Part shown: positions 1 to 5,914 of the stretch, piece after piece
Numbering within the stretch: the stretch's first letter is position 1
Layout: each line of letters starts with the position of its first letter
Source: an uncultured Porphyromonadaceae bacterium
GTDB lineage: Bacteria; Bacteroidota; Bacteroidia; Bacteroidales; Muribaculaceae
Assembly: GCA_946183895.1 (NCBI GenBank)
Contig: CAMHDX010000062.1
Span: 1 to 6,099, forward strand
Reading direction: 5' to 3'
DNA length: 6,099 bases
The notes under the pieces: generated by a model
What the model saw: only the letters and a program-made list of their open reading frames with translations
Told to the model about the DNA's origin: nothing
Database searches by the model: none
Made by a program: the position numbers and the translations under genes

Positions 1-120
1 CTCGACGCTCTCGGTCTGCGCAAACTCAATCACAGCGTTGTGAAGGAGTGCAACCCCGAGGTCCTGGGTATGGTTAATGTTGTGCGTCACCTGGTCTCTG
101 TGACCGAGGTCGCCGAGTAA
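1..120 (+). CDS. rpmD: 50S ribosomal protein uL30 (L30), C-terminal part only
   Basis: The first 39 codons, read in frame from base 1, end at the TAA at 118-120 and form the C-terminal part of uL30; the gene starts before the window. The peptide contains [11 protein letters not shown], the family's most recognisable segment, and ends in a hydrophobic strand (HLVSVTEV) typical of the last beta strand. The full family is about 60 residues, so roughly two thirds is present. uL30 is a small protein of the large ribosomal subunit. Its place directly before rplO is the standard spc-operon order, which supports the call. Nothing in the visible part is unusual. The 27-nt gap to rplO has no promoter or terminator that I can see. 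Confidence 0.93.
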   Translation, partial: LDALGLRKLNHSVVKECNPEVLGMVNVVRHLVSVTEVAE

Positions 121-147
121 TCGAACTCTTTATTTCACGTTAAAGTT

Positions 148-594
148 ATGGAATTATATAATCTAACTCCTGCCGTTGGTTCTAACAAGAAGAAACGTCG
201 CATCGGTCGCGGTCCGGGTTCGGGCAAGGGCGGCACGTCAACTCGTGGTCACAAGGGTGCCAAGTCGCGCTCGGGCTACAAGAACAAAGTTGGTTTTGAG
301 GGTGGTCAGATGCCGCTCCAACGTCGTCTGCCCAAGGGTGGCTTCAAGAATATCAACCGCGTTGAGTTCAAGGCCATCAACCTGAGCTTATTGAACGAGC
401 TGGCTAAGGCTAACAATCTTGAGACCATCACTGTTGACACACTCCGCGAGGCTGGTCTGCTCCGCAAGGGTCAACTCGTTAAAATTCTTGCTAACGGCTC
501 TATCGAAGTTAAACTCAATGTCGAGGCGAACGCCTTCAGCAAGAAGGCTGAGGAGGCTATCCTCGCCGCCGGCGGCACTGTCAAGAAAGTTTAA
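148..594 (+). CDS. rplO: 50S ribosomal protein uL15 (L15)
   Basis: This 148-residue protein has the usual uL15 length and architecture. A basic, glycine-rich N-terminal extension (residues about 13-45, with RRIGRGPGSGKGG then TRGHKGAKSRSG) threads into 23S rRNA in known ribosomes. It is followed by FEGGQMPLQRRLPKGGF (50-66) and a globular C-terminal domain with the family signature around residues 111-134 (VKILANGSIEVKL...AFSKKA). uL15 is a late-assembling protein of the large subunit. The ATG at 148 is chosen because it gives the canonical start MELYNLTPA. No Shine-Dalgarno sequence precedes it; the leader is AT-rich. The stop is 5 nt before secY, so the two are almost certainly co-transcribed and possibly translationally coupled. 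Confidence 0.98.
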   Translation: MELYNLTPAVGSNKKKRRIGRGPGSGKGGTSTRGHKGAKSRSGYKNKVGFEGGQMPLQRRLPKGGFKNINRVEFKAINLSLLNELAKANNLETITVDTLREAGLLRKGQLVKILANGSIEVKLNVEANAFSKKAEEAILAAGGTVKKV

Positions 595-599
595 TTCTC

Positions 600-1943
600 A
601 TGAAACTAATCGAGAATATTAAAAACATCTGGAAGATTGAGGACCTGCGCGAGCGACTCGTCATCACGTTCTTGTTCATCCTGGTCTATCGCCTGGGATG
701 CCACATCGTGGTGCCGGGAATCGACCCGATGAACCTCTCGGCTATGCGTGCGTTCACTAACAATAGTGGACTCATGCAGTTGCTCGATATGTTCTCGGGT
801 GGTGCCTTCTCGCAAGCCTCAATCTTCGCCCTGGGTATCATGCCCTACATCACCGCTTCTATCGTTATCCAACTTGCCGGAATGGTTATCCCCAGCTTCC
901 AGAAGTTGCAACGTGAGGGGGAGAGTGGACGCGTGAAGCTCAACCAGTATACCCGCTACCTCACCGTGCTCATCCTGCTCGTGCAAGCTCCGGCTTATCT
1001 GGTCAACTTGCAGTATCAGGTCAACGCCGCAGCTGCCTCGGGTCATGCTCAGGTGATGAACATCGGCTGGCTCAACATGGTGTTCATGTCGCTCGTGCTC
1101 ACCGCCGGCGCCATGTTTATCATGTGGCTCGGCGAGAAGATCACCGACAAGGGTATCGGCAACGGTATCTCGATGATCATCTTGGTGGGTATCATCGCAC
1201 GCCTCCCGGGTGCCTTCTTCCAGGAGTTCACCAGCCGTCTCAACACGGCTCAGGGTGGTCTGGTGATGTTGCTCATCGAAATCATTGTCCTGTTTGCTGT
1301 CACCGCCGGTGCTGTCATGCTGGTCCAGGGTACTCGCAAGGTGCCTGTGCAGTACGCCAAGCGCATCGTGGGCAACAAGCAGTATGGTGGCGCCCGCCAG
1401 TACATCCCCTTGAAGGTGAATGCTGCTAATGTGATGCCTATCATCTTTGCGCAGGCTTTGATGTTCATCCCTGCCACGCTCGCGGGCTTCCGCGCCGGTG
1501 GCGAGGGCTTCTGGGCTAAGTTCGCTAGCACTTTCAGCGATATTAATGGCTTCTGGTACAATGTCGTCTACTTCTTGTTAATCCTTGCCTTTACTTACTT
1601 CTACACGGCTATCACGGTGCGTCCCACCCAGATGGCTGAGGAGATGAAGAAGAATAGCGGTTTTATCCCGGGCATCAAGCCGGGCAAGAAGACGGCTGAG
1701 TATATTGATTCTATCATGTCGCGCATTACCCTCCCGGGCTCTCTCTTCCTGGGCATCGTGGCTATCATGCCGGCGTTTGCGCGTTTCTTTGGAATCAACC
1801 AGCAGTTTGCCCAGTTCTTCGGCGGTACGTCATTGTTGATTATGGTGGGTGTTGTGCTCGACACGCTGCAGCAAATCGAGACGCACCTCCAGATGCATCA
1901 CTATGACGGCTTGATGCGCTCTGGTCGCATCAAGGGACGTTGA
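600..1943 (+). CDS. secY: Protein translocase subunit SecY
   Basis: The 447-residue protein is the channel subunit of the SecYEG translocon in the inner membrane, which passes unfolded proteins to the periplasm or into the bilayer. About ten hydrophobic segments are visible, at roughly 19-38, 76-97, 117-138, 153-177, 187-208, 218-243, 272-293, 317-339, 378-399 and 404-423. The plug region lies near 62-75 (LDMFSGGAFSQAS). QREGESGRVKLNQYTRY (104-120) is the first large cytosolic loop. KVPVQYAKR (247-255) lies in the C4 loop and GFIPGIKPGKKTAEYI (354-369) in the C5 loop; both are SecA/ribosome contact regions in known structures. The C5 loop has K360 where E. coli has Arg357. The start at 600 gives the expected short cytosolic N-terminus and lies 5 nt after rplO, with no Shine-Dalgarno sequence. 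The next gene is map, without the adk found between them in many other phyla. Confidence 0.98.
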   Translation: MKLIENIKNIWKIEDLRERLVITFLFILVYRLGCHIVVPGIDPMNLSAMRAFTNNSGLMQLLDMFSGGAFSQASIFALGIMPYITASIVIQLAGMVIPSFQKLQREGESGRVKLNQYTRYLTVLILLVQAPAYLVNLQYQVNAAAASGHAQVMNIGWLNMVFMSLVLTAGAMFIMWLGEKITDKGIGNGISMIILVGIIARLPGAFFQEFTSRLNTAQGGLVMLLIEIIVLFAVTAGAVMLVQGTRKVPVQYAKRIVGNKQYGGARQYIPLKVNAANVMPIIFAQALMFIPATLAGFRAGGEGFWAKFASTFSDINGFWYNVVYFLLILAFTYFYTAITVRPTQMAEEMKKNSGFIPGIKPGKKTAEYIDSIMSRITLPGSLFLGIVAIMPAFARFFGINQQFAQFFGGTSLLIMVGVVLDTLQQIETHLQMHHYDGLMRSGRIKGR

Positions 1944-1977
1944 CAATATCTTTCGTGGTTATTGCTGAGACTATCTT

Positions 1978-2763
1978 ATGATTTTCCTCAAGACTGACGA
2001 AGAGATTGAACTTTTGCGTGATGCTAACCTCGTGGTTGCACGCACTCTGGGCGAAGTGGCCAAGTGGGTGCAACCCGGGGTTACAACCCGCAAGCTGGAC
2101 CAGATTGCCGAGGAGTATATCCGCTCGCAGGAGTGTGTACCGGGGTTCTTGGGCCTCTATGGCTTCCCGGCTTCGGTGTGTGTCTCGGTCAACGAGACTG
2201 TGGTTCATGGTATCCCCGACAACTATGTGCTGCGCGATGGCGACATCGTGAGCGTGGACTGCGGCGCGGTCAACAAGGCGGGCTTTAACGGCGATTCGAC
2301 CTACACCTTCCCGGTGGGGGACGTTGCCGACGATGTGCTCGAATTGTTGCGCGTGACCAAGGCTTCGCTCTACGAGGGTATCTCTAAGGCTGTGCCGGGC
2401 AACCGCATCGGCGACATCGCCAATGCTGTCCAGACCTACTGCGAGCGCCATGGCTACGGCGTGGTCCGCGAGATGACCGGTCACGGCGTGGGGCGCAAGC
2501 TCCACGAGGACCCGGAGGTTCCTAACTACGGACGCCGCGGCACCGGCCCGCTCATCAAGAACGGTATGTGCATCGCCATCGAGCCCATGATCAACATGGG
2601 CAGCAAGAATGTCTTTATCGACAGCGACGCGTGGATTTGCCGCACTCGTGACCGCAAGCCCAGCGCTCACTACGAGCACTCTATCGCGATCCATCACGGC
2701 AAACCGGACATCCTCTCGAGTTTCGACTATGTGCAGCAAGTCCTGGGCGACCGTTTTATTTAA
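1978..2763 (+). CDS. map: Type I methionine aminopeptidase
   Basis: This 261-residue cytosolic metalloprotease removes the initiator methionine from new proteins whose second residue is small. The pita-bread fold residues are all present. His77 is in NETVVHGIP. The metal ligands are Asp94 (VSVDCG), Asp106 (GFNGDS), His169 (TGHGVG), Glu202 (AIEPM) and Glu233 (HYEHS), with His176 in KLHEDPEVPNYG. They match E. coli His79, Asp97, Asp108, His171, Glu204, Glu235 and His178. There is no N-terminal extension or zinc finger, so it is the short type Ia form. Between the first two Asp ligands there are 11 residues, one more than in E. coli; the extra residue falls in the hairpin turn (VNKAG). The start at 1978 gives MIFLKTDEEIELL, a typical first helix. 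It sits 34 nt after secY and 48 nt before infA, without a Shine-Dalgarno sequence. Confidence 0.98.
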   Translation: MIFLKTDEEIELLRDANLVVARTLGEVAKWVQPGVTTRKLDQIAEEYIRSQECVPGFLGLYGFPASVCVSVNETVVHGIPDNYVLRDGDIVSVDCGAVNKAGFNGDSTYTFPVGDVADDVLELLRVTKASLYEGISKAVPGNRIGDIANAVQTYCERHGYGVVREMTGHGVGRKLHEDPEVPNYGRRGTGPLIKNGMCIAIEPMINMGSKNVFIDSDAWICRTRDRKPSAHYEHSIAIHHGKPDILSSFDYVQQVLGDRFI

Positions 2764-2811
2764 TCTCTCGAGTTAACACATTCTAACCGCGAACTGTATT
2801 TTCAACCAAGT

Positions 2812-3030
2812 ATGGCAAAACAAGAGAATATCGAACTTGATGGCACCATCGTTGAGGCGCTCAGCAACGCGCAATTCCGCGTCGAGCTGCAAACGGGGCA
2901 TCAAATCATCGCCCACATCTCCGGCAAAATGCGCATGCATTACATCAAGATTCTGCCCGGCGACCGCGTGCGCGTTGAGATGACTCCCTACGACTTGACC
3001 AAGGGCCGCATCTCGTTCCGTTACAAGTAA
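2812..3030 (+). CDS. infA: Translation initiation factor IF-1
   Basis: The 72-residue product is exactly the usual IF-1 length and is one S1/OB-fold domain. IF-1 binds the A site of the 30S subunit during initiation and works with IF-2 and IF-3. Visible family segments are the start [17 protein letters not shown] (the usual AKxxxIExDGxVxEAL pattern), FRVEL and [13 protein letters not shown] in the middle, [15 protein letters not shown] and the C-terminal GRISFRYK, which corresponds to the usual GRIxxRxK end. The start at 2812 is fixed by this conserved N-terminus. No Shine-Dalgarno sequence precedes it. Its position between map and rpmJ is the standard arrangement and suggests one transcript with both. 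Confidence 0.98.
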   Translation: MAKQENIELDGTIVEALSNAQFRVELQTGHQIIAHISGKMRMHYIKILPGDRVRVEMTPYDLTKGRISFRYK

Positions 3031-3060
3031 TCCATTCAACACTATTGATACATTACAATC

Positions 3061-3177
3061 ATGAAGGTAAGAGCATCAATCAAGAAGCGTTCGGCCGATT
3101 GCAAGATCGTCCGCCGCAAGGGTCGCCTCTACGTCATCTGCAAGAAGAACCCTAAGTTCAAGCAGCGCCAGGGTTGA
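3061..3177 (+). CDS. rpmJ: 50S ribosomal protein bL36 (L36), degenerate zinc site
   Basis: A 38-codon reading frame from ATG 3061 to TGA 3175-3177 encodes bL36, the smallest protein of the large subunit. The start [10 protein letters not shown], the central [11 protein letters not shown] and the end KFKQRQG match the family from end to end. The zinc-binding form has Cys11, Cys14, Cys27 and His32. Here the first position is Ser11, Cys14 and Cys27 are kept, and the His position (33 here, after a one-residue insertion) is Phe. With only two of four ligands it should not hold zinc in the normal way. From memory, Bacteroides bL36 also lacks a full set, so this is largely a lineage trait. The gene lies 30 nt after infA and is followed by a 112-nt spacer with a candidate promoter for rpsM. 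Confidence 0.97.
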   Translation: MKVRASIKKRSADCKIVRRKGRLYVICKKNPKFKQRQG

Positions 3178-3193
3178 GACGGCTAACGGCAGC

Positions 3194-3227
3194 TCGTGTA
3201 AGCCTATTTTGCACTTTTTCTACACGA
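3194..3227. repeat. Small inverted repeat after rpmJ
   Basis: TCGTGTA at 3194-3200 is perfectly complementary to TACACGA at 3221-3227, with a 20-nt AT-rich loop. The 3' arm is followed at once by TTTTG. This could be a weak attenuator or terminator separating infA-rpmJ from rpsM, or part of the rpsM regulatory region. The stem is only 7 bp and the T-run only four bases, so it is not a convincing intrinsic terminator and may be chance. Confidence 0.35.
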
Positions 3228-3228
3228 T

Positions 3229-3263
3229 TTTGCCCGTAATCAATATTTTATTACTAATTTTGC
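3229..3263 (+). promoter_or_regulatory. Candidate Bacteroidota-type promoter for rpsM-rpsK
   Basis: TAATTTTGC at 3255-3263 is a perfect match to the Bacteroidota -7 element TAnnTTTG, including the often-seen following C. A TTTG at 3229-3232 lies 22 nt upstream and fits the -33 element of the major (sigma-ABfr type) promoters. Transcription would start a few bases after 3263, leaving a leader of about 20 nt before the rpsM ATG at 3290. Position also supports it: in E. coli a separate promoter drives the alpha operon from just before rpsM. The spacing is slightly longer than the usual consensus. Confidence 0.6.
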
Positions 3264-3289
3264 ACAAAATTTGAATTTCTTATATTTTT

Positions 3290-3670
3290 ATGGCAGTACG
3301 TATTGTCGGAGTTGATCTCCCTCAGAACAAGCGTGGCGTGATTGCTTTGACCTATATCTTCGGTATCGGTCGCAGCAGCGCTGCCCAAATTCTGAAGAAA
3401 GCTGGTGTCAGCGAGGACACCAAAGTCAAGGACTGGACCGATACCGAGGCAGCCAAGGTGCGCGAGGTTATCGGTAACGAATACAAGGTCGAGGGTGACC
3501 TGCGCAGCGAGGTCCAGATGAACATCAAGCGTCTCATGGACATCGGTTGCTATCGCGGCATCCGCCACCGCAACGGCTTGCCCGTGCGCGGTCAGAGCAC
3601 CAAGAATAACGCCCGTACCCGCAAGGGACGCAAGAAGACAGTCGCTAACAAGAAGAAAGCTACTAAATAA
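3290..3670 (+). CDS. rpsM: 30S ribosomal protein uS13 (S13)
   Basis: The 126-residue protein is uS13, which sits in the head of the small subunit, contacts the P-site tRNA through its C-terminal tail and forms bridges to the large subunit. Visible features are the start [15 protein letters not shown], the helix-turn segment [14 protein letters not shown] (22-35), the family signature [20 protein letters not shown] (91-110) and a very basic tail ([15 protein letters not shown]) that reaches the decoding region in known structures. Length is normal for the family. The start at 3290 follows an AT-rich leader without a Shine-Dalgarno sequence and lies just downstream of a candidate promoter. The gene ends in two tandem in-frame TAA codons (3668-3673), and rpsK begins 10 nt after the first, so the pair is surely co-transcribed. 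Confidence 0.98.
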   Translation: MAVRIVGVDLPQNKRGVIALTYIFGIGRSSAAQILKKAGVSEDTKVKDWTDTEAAKVREVIGNEYKVEGDLRSEVQMNIKRLMDIGCYRGIRHRNGLPVRGQSTKNNARTRKGRKKTVANKKKATK

Positions 3671-3680
3671 TAACTGAAGT

Positions 3681-4070
3681 ATGGCAAAAAAGACAGTCGC
3701 AGCTAAGAAGCGTGTAGTCAAGGTTGACGGTATCGGTCAGCTCCATGTGCACTCTTCTTTCAACAACATCATCGTGTGCCTCGCCAACGGGCAGGGGCAA
3801 GTGATCTCGTGGTCCTCAGCCGGCAAGATGGGTTTCCGTGGTTCTAAGAAGAACACGCCCTACGCCGCACAGATGGCCGCTCAGGATTGCGCCAAGGTCG
3901 CCTACGACCTGGGATTGCGCAAGGTTAAGGCCTATGTCAAGGGCCCGGGCAATGGACGTGAATCTGCTATCCGCACCATTCATGGAGCAGGCATCGCAGT
4001 GACCGAGATTATCGACGTCACTCCGCTTCCCCACAATGGCTGCCGTCCTCCCAAGAGAAGAAGAGTCTAA
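3681..4070 (+). CDS. rpsK: 30S ribosomal protein uS11 (S11)
   Basis: The 129-residue product is uS11, a platform protein of the small subunit near the E site and the Shine-Dalgarno/anti-Shine-Dalgarno helix region. It has the basic N-terminal tail ([11 protein letters not shown]), the conserved SSFNNIIV (25-32), [20 protein letters not shown] (44-63) and the C-terminal [18 protein letters not shown]. Asn119-Gly120 falls at the same number as the E. coli S11 site that is converted to isoaspartate, so this modification could occur here too. [11 protein letters not shown] has Asn91 where E. coli has Pro, which I recall as usual in Bacteroidota. It begins 10 nt after rpsM. After its stop comes an unusually long spacer (221 nt) before rpsD. 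Confidence 0.98.
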   Translation: MAKKTVAAKKRVVKVDGIGQLHVHSSFNNIIVCLANGQGQVISWSSAGKMGFRGSKKNTPYAAQMAAQDCAKVAYDLGLRKVKAYVKGPGNGRESAIRTIHGAGIAVTEIIDVTPLPHNGCRPPKRRRV

Positions 4071-4084
4071 TCGCAGTGTGTCTT

Positions 4085-4260
4085 CCGCGGCAATCTTTTG
4101 ATACCCGCGATTTACTCCAACATCTCTTTCGCAAGTTTTATTTCTAAATTTTGCGAACCCGAATCAGTGAATAATGATTGCAACTTTTTTACCATTCGCA
4201 ATAAAAAAGATACCATACCTCTCTGCAATCGCGGCTGCACTGTAGTGGTTCACTACTACA
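4085..4260 (+). promoter_or_regulatory. Candidate structured leader upstream of rpsD
   Basis: The rpsK-rpsD spacer holds several inverted repeats that could fold as RNA. An outer 8-bp pair is CCGCGATT 4105-4112 with AATCGCGG 4227-4234. Inside it lie TTCGCAA 4128-4134 with TTGCGAA 4151-4157, and CTTTTTTA 4184-4191 with TAAAAAAG 4202-4209. A hairpin follows at 4241-4260 (GTAGTG/CACTAC or TGTAGT/ACTACA). Some arms have alternative partners: CCGCG 4105-4109 can pair with CGCGG 4086-4090, and TTGCGAA 4151-4157 with a second TTCGCAA at 4195-4201. uS4 is a known feedback regulator in E. coli and Bacillus subtilis, and this region directly precedes rpsD, so an autogenous leader is reasonable. By my rough estimate one 8-bp repeat is expected by chance about 0.4 times in this length, so the case rests on the combination and is unproven. 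Confidence 0.4.
4145..4154 (+). promoter_or_regulatory. Weak -7-like element before rpsD
   Basis: TAAATTTTGC resembles the Bacteroidota -7 element, but has three bases instead of two between TA and TTTG. Read with the normal two-base spacing it becomes AAATTTTG, one mismatch. I find no TTTG or TTG at the expected -33 distance. If used, it would give a leader of about 130 nt before rpsD. The TTTTGCGAA also forms one arm of an inverted repeat, so it may be an RNA element instead. Confidence 0.25.
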
Positions 4261-4291
4261 ACAACTTTTCTTAACTTTACTAACAACAGAC

Positions 4292-4900
4292 ATGGCAAGA
4301 TATACCGGTCCTAAGTCTAAGATTGCTCGCAAGCTGGGCGAGCCTATTTACGGTGAAGACAAAGTTCTCTCCAAGAAGAACTACCCACCGGGCCAGCATG
4401 GTGCCAACAAGAGAAGGAAACTCTCTGAGTACGGCACGCAACTGCGCGAGAAGCAGAAGGCTAAATATACCTACGGCGTACTCGAGCGCCAGTTCCGCAA
4501 CCTGTTCAAGAAGGCGTCGTCTAGCAAGGGCGTCACCGGCGAGGTGCTCCTCCAACTCCTTGAGCAACGCCTCGACAATGTGGTCTTCCGCTTGGGCATC
4601 GCTCGCACTCGTGCTGCCGCACGTCAAATCGTGCTTCATCGTCACATCACTGTCGACGGTAAGGTCGTTAACATCCCCTCTTACTCGGTTCAACCGGGAC
4701 AGGTCGTCGCCGTTCGCGAGAAGAGCAAGTCGCTCGAGGTGATCGTCGACTCGCTCGCAGGCTTCAACCACGCCAAGTATCCCTGGATTGAGTGGGATGA
4801 GAGCATCAAGGGGGGCAAGCTCTTACACCTCCCCCAGCGTGAGGACATTCCTGAGAATATCAAGGAGCAACTTATCGTCGAGTTGTATTCAAAACAGTAA
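4292..4900 (+). CDS. rpsD: 30S ribosomal protein uS4 (S4)
   Basis: The 202-residue protein is uS4, a primary 16S rRNA-binding protein that nucleates 30S body assembly and helps form the mRNA entry channel. The N-terminal domain has [34 protein letters not shown] (32-48) and the highly conserved [19 protein letters not shown] (50-68). The S4 RNA-binding domain follows at about 93-155, with [20 protein letters not shown] and [14 protein letters not shown]. The C-terminus is the usual [13 protein letters not shown] end ([11 protein letters not shown]). The N-terminal region has no cysteines, so this is a zinc-free form. The start at 4292 is fixed by MARYTGP. There is no Shine-Dalgarno sequence. 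It lies after a 221-nt spacer and 12 nt before rpoA. In E. coli S4 represses the alpha operon, so a feedback role here is plausible. Confidence 0.98.
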   Translation: MARYTGPKSKIARKLGEPIYGEDKVLSKKNYPPGQHGANKRRKLSEYGTQLREKQKAKYTYGVLERQFRNLFKKASSSKGVTGEVLLQLLEQRLDNVVFRLGIARTRAAARQIVLHRHITVDGKVVNIPSYSVQPGQVVAVREKSKSLEVIVDSLAGFNHAKYPWIEWDESIKGGKLLHLPQREDIPENIKEQLIVELYSKQ

Positions 4901-4912
4901 ACTTTTATATCC

Positions 4913-5905
4913 ATGGCTATTTTAGCGTTTCAGAAGCCCGACAAGGTCTTAATGTTGGAGGCCGACAACACCTACGGCAAGTTCGAGTTCCGCCCCTTGG
5001 AGCCCGGATATGGTATCACCATCGGCAACGCTCTGCGCCGCATCTTGCTCTCGGGACTCGAGGGCTATGCGATCTGCAACATCCGCATCGACGGCGTGCT
5101 GCATGAGTTCGCCACGATACCCGGTGTTAAGGAAGATGTGACCAACGTTATCCTCAACCTCAAGAAGGTGCGTCTCAAACGCATCGTTGAGGATGTCGAG
5201 TCCGAGAAGGCTGTGGTTAAGGTCGCGGGACAGGACGTCTTCAAGGCTGGCGACATCGGCAAGGTGCTCAGCGGCTTTGAAGTCCTCAACCCCGAGTTGG
5301 TCATCTGCCACATTGACCCTAGCGCAGGCTTCCAGATTGAACTGTCAATCAACAAGGGTCGTGGATACCTTCCCGCCGAGGAGAATGCCAATCCCAATGA
5401 TCCCATTGATGTCATCGCGATTGACTCTATCTATACGCCGATTCTTAACGTCAAGATCACAGTCGACAACTTCCGCGTCGAGCAGAAGACTGACTACGAG
5501 AAACTCATTCTCGAGATCAAGACCGACGGCTCTATTCACCCCAAGGATGCCTTGAAGGAGGCTGCAATGATTCTCATTCAGCACTTCATGCTCTTCAGTG
5601 ATGAGAAAATCGCCTTTGATGTCACCGAGACTGTCGAGAACGAGGAGTTTGATGAGGAGGTACTCAAGATGAGACAACTGCTCAAGACGCGCCTCATCGA
5701 CATGGACCTCTCGGTTCGTGCCCTCAACTGCCTCAAGAGTGCCGAGGTCGAAACTCTGGGTGAGCTGGTGGTCTACAACAAGACTGACCTGCTCAAGTTC
5801 CGCAACTTTGGCAAGAAGTCGCTCAGCGAGCTTGAGGAACTCCTCAATAGCCTGGGCCTCTCCTTCGGGATGGATATCGCCAAATATAAATTAGATAAAG
5901 ATTAA
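4913..5905 (+). CDS. rpoA: DNA-directed RNA polymerase subunit alpha
   Basis: The 330-residue alpha subunit dimerises to scaffold beta and beta' in core RNA polymerase, and its C-terminal domain contacts upstream DNA and activators. The N-terminal domain (about 1-230) has the dimerisation and beta-contact segment [20 protein letters not shown] (28-47), with Arg43 matching E. coli Arg45, followed by [16 protein letters not shown] (69-84). An acidic linker (near 238-250, ENEEFDEE) leads to the C-terminal domain at about 258-320. Its DNA-binding residues are conserved: Arg269, Asn272, Cys273, Lys275, Gly300, Lys302 and Ser303 match E. coli Arg265, Asn268, Cys269, Lys271, Gly296, Lys298 and Ser299. 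The start at 4913 gives the usual short N-terminus. The gene lies 12 nt after rpsD and ends in tandem TAA codons (5903-5908), 9 nt before rplQ. Confidence 0.98.
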   Translation: MAILAFQKPDKVLMLEADNTYGKFEFRPLEPGYGITIGNALRRILLSGLEGYAICNIRIDGVLHEFATIPGVKEDVTNVILNLKKVRLKRIVEDVESEKAVVKVAGQDVFKAGDIGKVLSGFEVLNPELVICHIDPSAGFQIELSINKGRGYLPAEENANPNDPIDVIAIDSIYTPILNVKITVDNFRVEQKTDYEKLILEIKTDGSIHPKDALKEAAMILIQHFMLFSDEKIAFDVTETVENEEFDEEVLKMRQLLKTRLIDMDLSVRALNCLKSAEVETLGELVVYNKTDLLKFRNFGKKSLSELEELLNSLGLSFGMDIAKYKLDKD

Positions 5906-5914
5906 TAAACAACG

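Noticed and set aside
1947..1955. -7-like element TATCTTTCG between secY and map
   Set aside because: It has C in place of the conserved G and no TTTG at the -33 distance; the 34-nt gap is better read as an ordinary operon spacer.
1930..2739. A 269-codon open frame on the minus strand across the whole of map
   Set aside because: Its codons are exactly in register with those of map, so it stays open only because map avoids TTA, CTA and TCA codons in this stretch. The predicted protein has no recognisable domain, and map is intact and conserved. It is a shadow of codon usage.
2764..2811. Possible promoter or small gene in the map-infA spacer
   Set aside because: No TAnnTTTG match, no stem-loop with a T-run and no start codon with a convincing frame; it is a plain AT-rich spacer of 48 nt.
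4086..4116. Intrinsic terminator after rpsK (CGCGG 4086-4090 with CCGCG 4105-4109)
   Set aside because: The stem is only 5 bp with a 14-nt loop and is followed by ATTTACT, not a T-run. The 3' arm also pairs better with 4227-4234.
4272..4280. -7-like element TAACTTTAC just before rpsD
   Set aside because: The conserved G is replaced by A, no -33 element is visible, and it would leave almost no leader before the ATG at 4292.
4280..4771. A 163-codon minus-strand frame over rpsD, with similar minus-strand frames over rpoA and rpsM
   Set aside because: They lie opposite highly conserved genes, show no family resemblance and have no promoter or start context. The underlying + strand proteins are full length.
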